Part shown: positions 1 through 5,493 of the stretch, piece by piece
Numbering within the stretch: position 1 is the stretch's first letter
Layout of the letters: each line of letters starts with the position of its first letter
Source of the DNA: Bacillota bacterium
Lineage (GTDB): Bacteria > Bacillota > Clostridia > Acetivibrionales > DTU013
Length of the DNA stretch: 9,644 bases
Direction: 5' to 3'
Assembly (NCBI GenBank): GCA_023435745.1
Contig: JAEZMD010000006.1
Span: forward strand, 1-9,644
The notes under the pieces: model-generated
The model's input: only the letters and a program-made list of their open reading frames with translations
Databases searched by the model: none
Told to the model about the DNA's origin: nothing
Program-made: the position numbers and the translations under genes

Positions 1-69
1 TTCTAATTCCGATGCAATCTTCAAGTATTTGCCGAAATTATTCTGTACTTCTGTGGACGGCACCTTCAT
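1..69 (-). CDS. Phd/YefM-type antitoxin, N-terminal part (runs off the left edge)
   Basis: Reading the minus strand from 69 gives MKVPSTEVQNNFGKYLKIAS and then ELE to the edge. This is the typical N-terminus of Phd/YefM antitoxins (start, S/T-E-V-Q-NNFGKYL). Family members bind DNA with this domain, repress their own promoter, and neutralise a toxin (Doc, YoeB or another) with the C-terminus. Only 23 codons are visible, so the C-terminus and any toxin partner lie outside the window. I chose ATG 69 because AAAGGG at 79-84 stands 9 nt upstream. An in-frame ATG at 78 would add MTE but abuts that site. The promoter at 99-127 supports expression from here. Family assignment is fairly sure; type of toxin unknown. 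Confidence 0.8.
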   Translation of the reverse strand, partial: MKVPSTEVQNNFGKYLKIASELE

Positions 70-98
70 CTCAGTCATCCCTTTCGCCTGTTTGCTAT

Positions 99-127
99 AT
101 TATATGATTGTCTGGCTAATGTGTCAA
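99..127 (-). promoter_or_regulatory. Consensus sigma-A promoter of the antitoxin gene
   Basis: On the minus strand a perfect -35 TTGACA (127-122) is followed by a 17-bp spacer and a perfect -10 TATAAT (104-99). This matches the vegetative consensus exactly. The predicted start lies near 92, about 23 nt before ATG 69. Such a strong promoter fits an autorepressed toxin-antitoxin operon. Confidence 0.85.
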
Positions 128-160
128 CGTATTAGCTACAATATTTCCATGCATTAGCCA
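113..160. promoter_or_regulatory. ATTAGC half-site cluster, probable antitoxin operator
   Basis: TGGCTAATG (113-121) is repeated as its exact reverse complement CATTAGCCA (152-160), and a further ATTAGCT lies between them at 131-137. The first and middle copies flank the -35 box at 122-127. Phd/YefM antitoxins bind short palindromic half-sites over their own promoter, so this cluster is the natural operator candidate. The half-sites are seen; the binding is inferred. Confidence 0.5.
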
Positions 161-198
161 TACAACCATTAATTACATTAGGTTCGGGACGTGTGACG

Positions 199-207
199 TG
201 TTATAAT
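199..207 (+). promoter_or_regulatory. Extended -10 promoter of the L,D-transpeptidase gene
   Basis: TG-T-TATAAT at 199-207 is a perfect extended -10 element. No good -35 stands 17-18 bp upstream (TTAGGT at 178-183 is weak), which is tolerated by extended -10 promoters. A short tandem ACGTGTG/ACGTGTT lies at 189-202. Predicted transcription start is near 214, giving a leader of about 60 nt. Confidence 0.6.
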
Positions 208-216
208 GTACATTCC

Positions 217-235
217 GTCAGGGCATACCCCTGAC
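217..235 (+). promoter_or_regulatory. Stem-loop at the 5' end of the transpeptidase mRNA
   Basis: GTCAGGG (217-223) pairs perfectly with CCCTGAC (229-235) around a 5-nt loop. It begins only a few bases after the predicted transcription start, so it would sit at the extreme 5' end of the leader. It could stabilise the mRNA, or, as DNA, be an operator palindrome. No T-run follows, so it is not an intrinsic terminator. Confidence 0.45.
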
Positions 236-273
236 AGAAAAACACGAACTTATTGGAATGGGGGGACAATGTG

Positions 274-1107
274 ATGATAAATAGAATATTGCAGCATAAA
301 GTTAAAATAAAGAAAGGCCTATTGTTCGGTTTGACCTTAATAATTCTGATTATTGCTACCATAACAGCCGACTTCATGTCATTGGGTACATCCGATGTCT
401 ACGCGGCAAGCGGTACTCAGCCTTATATCCGGTATGTTGTTCAGCGCGGCGATTCACTTTACAAAATATCCAGGGTATACGGCACGTCAATCAATACAAT
501 TAAATCAAGAAATCATTTGAATTCGGATTTGATTCTGGTCGGTCAGACATTGACAATACCAGTGACCGCTAACAGATCACTGTCACAAATAATTCATGCC
601 AGGGGACTGACTGAAGGGCAGCTGAGATTGAATCTGGTGGTTGATAAATCAGATAAACTTTTGACCGTTTACCAGAAAACAACTCCGCTGAAATCATACC
701 ATGTGGAGCTTGGCGACGGCGGAAAGGGTGACAAGCAAATTGCAGGCGACCATAAAACGCCGGAAGGTACGTTTTATATCACGCAAAAGCTTGTGCTGAG
801 CCCGTCTGATGAATACCTCGGCTCCCGTTGGATGAGATTGAGCTATCCTAATATCGAAGACGCATCCCGGGGACTTAACGGCGGACTGATCGATAAATCG
901 ACGTATAACTTGATTTATAACGCCATCATTAATGGTAAAACACCCCCGCAGAATACAGCGCTCGGCGGCGGCATAGGCATTCACGGGGGCGGCAGAGATT
1001 CATACGGTTCCGACTGGACATGGGGCTGCGTAGGGCTGACCAACGCCGACGCAGAGGATTTCTACAATTATATGTATGTAGGAACCAGAGTTGTGATACA
1101 AAAATGA
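274..1107 (+). CDS. Secreted LysM-domain L,D-transpeptidase (YkuD fold, YafK-like motif)
   Basis: This 277-residue protein probably cross-links or edits peptidoglycan outside the membrane. A basic N-terminus and hydrophobic stretch (about residues 15-31) form a signal peptide or anchor, with a possible cut after VYA near 44. A LysM domain follows (about 52-97, YVVQRGDSLYKISRVYG), which binds glycan chains. The YkuD catalytic domain spans about 120-277. His237 in IHGGG and Cys252 in DWTWGCVGL are the expected catalytic pair, 15 residues apart. The usual S/T-H-G-C has W in place of H, as in YafK-like variants with DWTxGC. I chose ATG 274 because GGGGGG at 260-265 lies 8 nt upstream; TTG 253 and GTG 271 are in frame but less well placed. 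It is monocistronic, ending before a stem-loop. Substrate specificity cannot be read from sequence. Confidence 0.9.
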   Translation: MINRILQHKVKIKKGLLFGLTLIILIIATITADFMSLGTSDVYAASGTQPYIRYVVQRGDSLYKISRVYGTSINTIKSRNHLNSDLILVGQTLTIPVTANRSLSQIIHARGLTEGQLRLNLVVDKSDKLLTVYQKTTPLKSYHVELGDGGKGDKQIAGDHKTPEGTFYITQKLVLSPSDEYLGSRWMRLSYPNIEDASRGLNGGLIDKSTYNLIYNAIINGKTPPQNTALGGGIGIHGGGRDSYGSDWTWGCVGLTNADAEDFYNYMYVGTRVVIQK

Positions 1108-1120
1108 AAAGCATTATCAA

Positions 1121-1149
1121 AGGGAGACCACCATACAGGCGGTCTCCCT
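1121..1149. terminator. Stem-loop between convergent genes, probable terminator
   Basis: AGGGAGACC (1121-1129) pairs with GGTCTCCCT (1141-1149). After one mismatch two more C-G pairs close a 5-nt loop. It lies 13 nt after the transpeptidase stop and 20 nt from the stop of the convergent coat-protein gene. The T-tract is poor on both strands, so termination may be inefficient or Rho-assisted. Confidence 0.6.
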
Positions 1150-1169
1150 CTTCATGAATCCGTTATTAC

Positions 1170-1430
1170 TTATTGGGCGGTATATAGCCCTTTCGCCTGC
1201 ATATACTGAGTTATCGCTTCGCCATGCTTTTGTTCTTCCTTCTGGATGTGATTGAGTACATCGCGGACGTTGGTATTGCTAAATTCAAATATGGACGTAT
1301 TGTAAGCACTTGATACATATTTTTCGGCCATTAACATATCTATACACATGTCCTTGTCAGATGCTCCGGTCATACCGGCCTGTGCATTGTTCATACCCAC
1401 TGCAGGGGCTTGATCCCGCCACTTTTTCAT
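1170..1430 (-). CDS. CotF-like spore coat protein (ferritin-like helical domain)
   Basis: This 86-residue protein resembles the conserved part of CotF-type spore coat proteins. The match runs from about residue 25 to the end: SDKDMCIDMLMAEKYVSSAY, a middle NTNVRDVLNHI, then EEQKHGEAITQYMQAKGLY. That is the paired-helix E-K / E-E-x-x-H pattern with the terminal KGxY signature. The first 24 residues are loose and rich in Q, N, G and M. The frame stays open upstream to 1511, but that part overlaps the permease. ATG 1430 overlaps the permease stop by one base (TAATG), suggesting translational coupling, and no good ribosome site precedes it. ATG 1394 is a shorter alternative. Coat genes normally have sporulation promoters; I saw no convincing sigma-K or sigma-E site. 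The family is quite sure; a role in the spore coat is inferred. Confidence 0.75.
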   Translation of the reverse strand: MKKWRDQAPAVGMNNAQAGMTGASDKDMCIDMLMAEKYVSSAYNTSIFEFSNTNVRDVLNHIQKEEQKHGEAITQYMQAKGLYTAQ

Positions 1431-2239
1431 TAAACCAACAAGTCTTTTTTGCGATATCGGAGCCATGAGGCGACAGTGCATCCTATTATTACAGAAATTC
1501 CAACTATCCATTCCTCCGGTAAGATACCCTCAGTCATCAGTTTATTAGTCTTTATCCAATCCATTGGTGAAAACCATATGAGAAAATCAAGTGAATGAAC
1601 GACCACCGAGCAAACACCGATGATGAACGAGCCGAATACGATACCGACCGTAATTCCTCCCATACCTTTGCCGCCTCTTAGCAAAGCAGAGACCAGAATG
1701 CCGACTGCAGAAAAGACCAACCCGACAAAAAGGATGCTGCCGTAGAAAATAAACGATTCCTCAATCGCCTCTTCAAAAGTATAACCGGTAACCTGCAAAT
1801 ATCCGATAACGGTTACGGCAGCATACGCAACGAGCATGATAAGAAAGGAAGTAATATGAGCCATGCCTTTTTGATAAAATATTTCCCAGCGTGAGACTGG
1901 TTTTGAGCCCAGATATTCTACAGTTCCGTCGGCCTCTTCCTTGGACAGAAGCCCAACTGCGCGTTGGGTAACCACCACCATCACTGCGAGGGTAATAAAT
2001 TGAAGGACATACCCAAAGTAGTTCGTTATAATAGTAAAATCCATCATCTGGGTTAGCCCCAACGCCTCCAGCAGGGCCGGATCCACCCCCTCAAGCTTGG
2101 CCCCGGCAAGAGCCTTCATAGACTCTGTCTGCATAGAAGGAAAAAACAACAGCATGAAGTATATCACGCCGCATATCGATACTGTACTCATCACAATGCT
2201 TTTACGAAGATTCCTCAACTCAAGGAAAAACACCTTCAT
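1430..2239 (-). CDS. ABC-2 type transporter permease
   Basis: This 269-residue polytopic protein is the membrane partner of the ATPase encoded just upstream. About six hydrophobic segments are visible (roughly 16-34, 72-93, 127-149, 164-186, 193-215, 243-260). Between the second and third lies the cytoplasmic sequence LLSKEEADGTVEYLGSKPVSRWEIFYQK, typical of ABC-2 permeases, where the E-x-x-G-T motif contacts the ATPase. The C-terminus RYRKKDLLV is also typical, so the protein is complete. ATG 2239 is preferred because AGGAGG lies 7 nt upstream (2247-2252) and the start overlaps the ATPase stop as ATGA. An upstream ATG at 2269 lies inside the ATPase gene. The substrate is unknown; LytTR-linked transporters of this kind are often tied to peptide or antimicrobial export or immunity. 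Confidence 0.9.
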   Translation of the reverse strand: MKVFFLELRNLRKSIVMSTVSICGVIYFMLLFFPSMQTESMKALAGAKLEGVDPALLEALGLTQMMDFTIITNYFGYVLQFITLAVMVVVTQRAVGLLSKEEADGTVEYLGSKPVSRWEIFYQKGMAHITSFLIMLVAYAAVTVIGYLQVTGYTFEEAIEESFIFYGSILFVGLVFSAVGILVSALLRGGKGMGGITVGIVFGSFIIGVCSVVVHSLDFLIWFSPMDWIKTNKLMTEGILPEEWIVGISVIIGCTVASWLRYRKKDLLV

Positions 2240-3111
2240 GATTTCTCCTCCTTCCCGTATAAATCCCAAAAACGTTCTTCTAAGCTCTCCGTTTCAACCG
2301 TAAAATCTTCAGGCGAGAGCATGGATAATGCAGCTATAATACTTCTGCTGTCAGAAGCGGTCCGAAAAACGCGGCGGTTCTGTTCCCGCTTCAATAATTC
2401 CCATCCTTTCGGTAATACAGTGCCACCGCCTGTAACCTCAATAAATTTTCTCGGTACGGCGGCTTCCTTTAAATCTGATACCGCGATTATGGAACCGTCC
2501 TTGATAAATGCCACACGATCGCAATATTCCTGAACTTCCGCAAGATTATGGCTTGAAAGAAGTATGGTAACTCCATCCGCAGTCATGCGCCTGAGCTCCT
2601 CAAAAAGCACCTTCTGCATGATTGGATCAAGGCCGCTTGTGGGCTCGTCAAGAATAACCACTTTTGGTTTTGAAGCCAGAGCGCAGATCACTGAAGCCTT
2701 TTTCTTGTTGCCGGTGGAAAGCTCCCGGAATCGCTTTGATAAATCCAGATCAAATAATCTATATAGGCGATTCGAGTCGCTGCGTGCCGCTTGCCCGTAA
2801 AAGCTGTCGTTGCGTTTGATCAGTTCACCCACACGCATATTTTCATAAAGCCGTACATCGCTTGGGACGTAGCCGGTAAACGCTTTTATTTCCCTCGAGT
2901 GTTTTGAACAGTCCAGTCCGCATATGGAAGCCGAGCCGCCGCTTGCGAATATAAAGCCCATCAGAGTTCTGATTGTTGTAGACTTGCCCGCGCCATTCGG
3001 GCCGACAAATCCAAAAATCTCACCTTCTTCAACTGAAAAGGTCACCTCCTTTATCCCGATGTGTTTACCGTAGTACTTCTTTAATCGGTTAATCTGAATA
3101 ACCGGCATCAT
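2236..3111 (-). CDS. ABC-2 type transporter ATP-binding protein
   Basis: This is the 291-residue motor subunit of the transporter, on the inner face of the membrane. All nucleotide-binding motifs are present in order: Walker A GPNGAGKST at 37-45, signature LSTGN at 131-135, Walker B VVILDEP with Asp155 and the catalytic Glu156, D-loop SGLDP, and the switch His188 in SSHNL. The GN in place of GGQ in the signature is common in this subfamily (YxiH/CcmA-like). A C-terminal extension from about 220 ends in ETESLEERFWDLYGKEE, the usual tail of these proteins. The start MMPV follows the upstream stop directly; AAGGTG at 3115-3120 can serve ATG 3111 or ATG 3108. It overlaps the permease by 4 bases, so the two are surely co-translated and should form a 2+2 complex. 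Confidence 0.95.
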   Translation of the reverse strand: MMPVIQINRLKKYYGKHIGIKEVTFSVEEGEIFGFVGPNGAGKSTTIRTLMGFIFASGGSASICGLDCSKHSREIKAFTGYVPSDVRLYENMRVGELIKRNDSFYGQAARSDSNRLYRLFDLDLSKRFRELSTGNKKKASVICALASKPKVVILDEPTSGLDPIMQKVLFEELRRMTADGVTILLSSHNLAEVQEYCDRVAFIKDGSIIAVSDLKEAAVPRKFIEVTGGGTVLPKGWELLKREQNRRVFRTASDSRSIIAALSMLSPEDFTVETESLEERFWDLYGKEEKS

Positions 3112-3585
3112 TCACACCTTCCCTTCCGGTTTATTACTTCGAAACAGATCCAGTTTGCGGTTAAGATATTTTGTTTCCCTATGAAGCTCAAGATTGTAAC
3201 TAAGTATCATAAACAGCATCCCGATAATCTCAAATACAATGAACACAGGAAAACACCATGCGGGAAATAATCTGAACCACTGAAAAATAAGTCCAAACAG
3301 CAATGTGATAAAGGTGCCTGAAACAACCCAAAGAGCACACCTGACGCGAGTAAACTTCTCCGGCGGGATAACAGCTTGCTGCAGCATTCCGATAAAAAAG
3401 CAGGCGAATAACATTTCAATCGCGGTAAAAAAGTCCAGCGAGACTGTCGCCCCATTGATAATCAGACCGAAGAAAAGAAATACGATTATATGCATTGTAA
3501 AAAAGATACCCATCGTAAATTTGGCCTTTGTAATCCATCTATACAACCGGGCAAATCCACTGTTCTCAAAACTGTTTTCGCTCAT
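3112..3585 (-). CDS. Four-helix membrane protein next to LytTR regulator (DUF3021-like)
   Basis: The 157-residue protein has four hydrophobic segments (about 24-43, 50-72, 83-103, 108-130), a short polar N-terminus and a basic C-terminal tail (HRETKYLNRKLDLFRSNK). Its size, topology and position directly after a LytTR gene match the DUF3021 family, whose members commonly pair with LytTR regulators and may inhibit them at the membrane; the family name here is inferred from context more than from motif. I preferred ATG 3585 because AAAGGAAG (3593-3600) lies 7 nt upstream. ATG 3603 would give 163 residues and an ATGA overlap with the LytTR stop, but has no good ribosome site. Its stop is followed immediately by the ATPase start. 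Confidence 0.75.
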   Translation of the reverse strand: MSENSFENSGFARLYRWITKAKFTMGIFFTMHIIVFLFFGLIINGATVSLDFFTAIEMLFACFFIGMLQQAVIPPEKFTRVRCALWVVSGTFITLLFGLIFQWFRLFPAWCFPVFIVFEIIGMLFMILSYNLELHRETKYLNRKLDLFRSNKPEGKV

Positions 3586-3599
3586 ATCTATTCTTCCTT

Positions 3600-4040
3600 T
3601 CATTCCAGGATTCCAAGCCTTTCTTTCATACTATGAACAAAGTGGCGCGATACGATAAGACGTTCATTGTTTTTCAGCGTGATTTCAATACGGCTGTTCG
3701 GCAGACTCTTTAGCTTCTCAACATGGTAAAGATTACAAAGCTGGGATTTGCCAATGCGCAGCAGTCCTGCTTCTTCATGTCTGCTCAGCAGAGCAGATAG
3801 ACTCTGGTGTGTTTCAAGTACTGATTCGGATGTGTAAAGAAAGGTTTTTCCGTCCACTGCCTCTGCATAGAATATCTCACCGGGCAGTACAAAGTGAATC
3901 TCACCGTCTTTGAAACATGCTATTTTCGCTGAGCGCTCGCGAAGAAGTGCCAATACTTCCATCATTTCGTCATCCAATTCTCTGCAGCGAAGGACTATTT
4001 CATTTTCCGAGAATTCTCCGTGTTCAACACAAATTTTCAT
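3600..4040 (-). CDS. LytTR-family DNA-binding transcriptional regulator
   Basis: This 146-residue regulator consists of a short N-terminal segment (1-43) and a LytTR DNA-binding domain (about 45-144). Recognisable features are IFYAEAVDGKTFLYT, the LLRIGKSQLCNLYHVEKL stretch (usually F-x-R-x-H-K-S-x-x-V-N), and the closing SRHFVHSMKERLG. It has no receiver domain with phospho-acceptor Asp, so it is not a classical response regulator. Control probably comes from a partner such as the next gene's membrane protein. It is the first gene of the operon. Upstream, direct repeats at 4115-4155 have the architecture LytTR proteins recognise, so autoregulation is likely. The ribosome site before ATG 4040 is poor (GGAAAG is too far), which may keep its level low. 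Confidence 0.92.
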   Translation of the reverse strand: MKICVEHGEFSENEIVLRCRELDDEMMEVLALLRERSAKIACFKDGEIHFVLPGEIFYAEAVDGKTFLYTSESVLETHQSLSALLSRHEEAGLLRIGKSQLCNLYHVEKLKSLPNSRIEITLKNNERLIVSRHFVHSMKERLGILE

Positions 4041-4084
4041 AGCTGCGCCAACTTTCCGTCCAATCGTAGTGCGTTTCTATTTAT

Positions 4085-4112
4085 AAGATAACATATTTTT
4101 CCGTAATTGAAA
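4085..4112 (-). promoter_or_regulatory. Weak promoter of the LytTR-ABC operon
   Basis: On the minus strand TTTCAA (4112-4107), a 16-bp spacer and TATCTT (4090-4085) form a poor sigma-A match. TATAAA at 4085-4080 is an alternative -10. A weak -35 directly beside the LytTR repeats is what an activator-dependent promoter should look like. Confidence 0.45.
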
Positions 4113-4114
4113 GC

Positions 4115-4155
4115 ATCCGCCCGCCAAGATGCAAATATCACCCGCTAACATGCAA
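4115..4155 (-). promoter_or_regulatory. LytTR-type operator: two direct repeats, 21-bp period
   Basis: Two copies of the pattern TTGCATnTTnGCGGGnG start at 4155 and 4134 on the minus strand, exactly 21 bp apart (two helical turns). They differ at a few positions only. The downstream copy ends 2 bp before the weak -35. LytTR regulators bind paired direct repeats of about this spacing on one face of the helix, so this is very probably the binding site of the operon's own regulator. Confidence 0.75.
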
Positions 4156-4226
4156 CCCATATTTGCTCAATAAATGAGCTTCTCAGGCTTATAATAAATA
4201 TCTCATTATAATCCGGAAGCCGGTAA

Positions 4227-4502
4227 ACAAAACAGCTAATAACCAAGCTTACGATGGAGCAGCTCGCGGTAATCACCAACAGAGTTGCCGCCATGAACGG
4301 CGCGCAGTTAAGCGGAGACGAGGTTGCCATAAACGATATTGACAGCGTCAGCGCATGGGCAAAAAGCAGCGTACAGGCGCTCGTAAATTCAGGTATTGCG
4401 AAGCTTGACGCCAATGGCAATTTCAACCCCAAAGGAACCGTAACCGCTTCCGCCGTACAGACACTCATGGCTGAATTGATAAACAAATTATCCGGCAATT
4501 AA
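4227..4502 (+). pseudogene. Remnant of an SLH-domain (S-layer homology) protein gene
   Basis: The frame from 4227 reads TKQLITKLTMEQLAVITNRV and ends with about one SLH repeat: AWAKSSVQALVNSGIAKLDANGNFNPKGTVTASAVQTLMAELI. SLH domains bind secondary cell-wall polymer and sit in long secreted proteins. Here only the last domain or so remains. There is no signal peptide, no ribosome site before ATG 4254, and the frame is blocked by TAA at 4224. TASAVQ replaces the usual TRAExA, another sign of decay, although divergent SLH copies exist. The original terminator (4608-4644) is still present downstream. A small expressed protein from ATG 4254 (82 residues) is possible but less likely. Confidence 0.7.
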
Positions 4503-4508
4503 ATCGGA

Positions 4509-4597
4509 AGAGCGGTACTACTGAAATCATGGGTGCAGCTCTTCTGAGCAGATTCTCAGAGCGGTGCTTCTGTAATCAGGGGTGCGGCTCTTCTGAG
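4509..4597 (+). repeat. Tandem imperfect 40-bp repeat (two copies, 49-bp period)
   Basis: Copy one (4509-4548) and copy two (4558-4597) share 35 of 40 positions by my alignment, beginning AGAGCGGT and ending GCTCTTCTGAG. The 9-nt spacer with its flanks (TCTGAG 4543-4548 and CTCAGA 4555-4560) can form a hairpin. Each copy can be split into two looser halves of about 24 nt (pattern GCGGTnCTTCTGnAATCA). A 49-bp period is not a multiple of three, so it is not a protein repeat. It lies between the SLH stop and the terminator. Confidence 0.7.
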
Positions 4598-4607
4598 TTG
4601 AATATAG

Positions 4608-4644
4608 AAAGCGGGACGGTCATGACTGACTGTCCCGCTTTTTT
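4608..4644 (+). terminator. Strong intrinsic terminator, possibly bidirectional
   Basis: The stem AGCGGGACGGTCA (4610-4622) pairs with TGACTGTCCCGCT (4627-4639), with one G-T wobble and a 4-nt loop, followed by six T (4639-4644). It closes the SLH remnant on the plus strand. On the minus strand it lies just past the VapC stop at 4673 and could end that transcript, with a weaker U-tract. Confidence 0.9.
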
Positions 4645-4672
4645 CGCCCGGCATGAATGCAAAGCACTTCAC

Positions 4673-5056
4673 TCAGTAAGGCCGGATTACATCGATATCC
4701 TTCATTGGGAAATGCTTTGTGTTTAGGGTGTAGAGTTTAGTATTAAGAAATCTGGCCGATGCCGCTATTATTGCGTCTGCCATATTGATCCCATGGCTTT
4801 TCCTGTACCGGTTCATATACATTCCGGCTATTTTTGCGATTTCAGCACTAACCTCCACTTTTTCAAAACTCGAAATAAAAAATTCCAGTTGTTTAGCTTC
4901 ATCTGGCCGCATCCCGCAAAAAAGCTCAATTTCGGATATTACTGAACAAGCAGGTTGTATATTGGACCTTATGCACTGAATCAATACCGACGTAGCCTCC
5001 TGTTTTCCTTTGAGATGATCAATGAGTATATTGGTATCATATAATGCAATGCTCAT
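4673..5056 (-). CDS. vapC: VapC-type PIN-domain toxin (ribonuclease)
   Basis: This 127-residue protein is a PIN-domain toxin: a metal-dependent endoribonuclease that blocks translation, usually by cutting tRNA or rRNA, when not held by its antitoxin. The acidic site is visible: Asp7 in YDTNILIDHLKG, Glu42 in SVISEIELFCG, and Asp94 in NMADAIIAASA. The closing TLNTKHFP motif (about 110-117) is the usual last strand. Length is typical. The gene starts with an ATGA overlap on the antitoxin stop, so translation is coupled and antitoxin is made first. All expected catalytic residues are intact, so it should be active. The RNA target cannot be predicted. Confidence 0.93.
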   Translation of the reverse strand: MSIALYDTNILIDHLKGKQEATSVLIQCIRSNIQPACSVISEIELFCGMRPDEAKQLEFFISSFEKVEVSAEIAKIAGMYMNRYRKSHGINMADAIIAASARFLNTKLYTLNTKHFPMKDIDVIRPY

Positions 5057-5313
5057 TTATCAATATCCTCCAAATGCTTATTCATTTCATCCCTCAATCC
5101 ATTGACATACTCCACCGAATCAGGAATGTCATCTCTGGACTTCCACAAACCACTTGTTTGCAAAATGCTTTTGTCCACACTCTTCCTGTTATCCGCAATA
5201 TACATATCAACAGCTTCTCTAACCAGCTCTGCAAGCGATTTTCCTTTTTGTTCTGCCAACAAGCCAAGCTCTTTCTTCTGTGACTCCTGAAGATACACCT
5301 GCGTCCTTTTCAT
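5053..5313 (-). CDS. vapB: VapB-type ribbon-helix-helix antitoxin
   Basis: The 86-residue partner has an N-terminal ribbon-helix-helix fold: strand MKRTQVYL, then helices QESQKKELGLLAEQKG and SLAELVREAVDMYI. It dimerises and binds operator DNA. The acidic C-terminus (about 55-86, LWKSRDDIPDSVEYVNGLRDEM) should wrap the VapC active site. ATG 5313 is chosen because GAGGTGA (5321-5327) lies 7 nt upstream. The frame stays open to 5367, but that would include its own promoter and operator. It overlaps vapC by 4 bases. The perfect inverted repeat over the promoter points to autorepression by VapB or VapBC. Confidence 0.9.
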   Translation of the reverse strand: MKRTQVYLQESQKKELGLLAEQKGKSLAELVREAVDMYIADNRKSVDKSILQTSGLWKSRDDIPDSVEYVNGLRDEMNKHLEDIDK

Positions 5314-5336
5314 ATTTGCTTCACCTCGAAAATAAT

Positions 5337-5369
5337 TTATGGTGTATACATTATCATTATACACCATAA
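5337..5369. promoter_or_regulatory. vapBC operator, 12-bp perfect inverted repeat
   Basis: TTATGGTGTATA (5337-5348) is the exact reverse complement of TATACACCATAA (5358-5369), with a 9-nt spacer. It covers the -10 box and the predicted start of transcription of vapBC. Two half-sites about 21 bp apart fit a pair of ribbon-helix-helix dimers on one face of the DNA. Confidence 0.8.
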
Positions 5370-5384
5370 CTCATTATTGGGCAA
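5356..5384 (-). promoter_or_regulatory. vapBC promoter
   Basis: On the minus strand TTGCCC (5384-5379, four of six to consensus), a 17-bp spacer and a perfect TATAAT (5361-5356). The predicted start near 5349 lies in the operator, leaving a leader of about 35 nt with a good ribosome site. Confidence 0.75.
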
Positions 5385-5459
5385 TATTTGCTAACAAGAA
5401 TACTGTATGAGCTTGGCGTTGTCTTAGCAGTGATGGACAGGTTAGTAAGGATGAAAGCA

Positions 5460-5488
5460 TTGACATGATTATTCATCTGTAGTAACAT
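5460..5488 (+). promoter_or_regulatory. Promoter of the MarR-exporter operon
   Basis: A perfect -35 TTGACA (5460-5465) with 17-bp spacing to TAACAT (5483-5488, four of six to consensus). The predicted start near 5495 falls at the first base of the palindromic operator. The region 5385-5459 between the two divergent promoters shows no further signal to me. Confidence 0.7.
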
Positions 5489-5493
5489 TAATC

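Noticed and set aside
1431..1511. Longer N-terminus for the CotF-like protein
   Set aside because: These 27 codons lie inside the 3' end of the permease gene in another frame and do not resemble the coat family.
4189..4212. AT-rich inverted repeat with two TATAAT boxes as a promoter for the SLH remnant
   Set aside because: No -35 at a usable distance and no ribosome site downstream; AT-rich DNA gives such matches by chance.
4509..4597. CRISPR array
   Set aside because: Only two copies with a 9-nt spacer, imperfect identity and no cas genes.
4529..4726. A 65-codon plus-strand frame across the repeat and terminator
   Set aside because: It reads through the strong intrinsic terminator and into the antisense of vapC, with no family resemblance.
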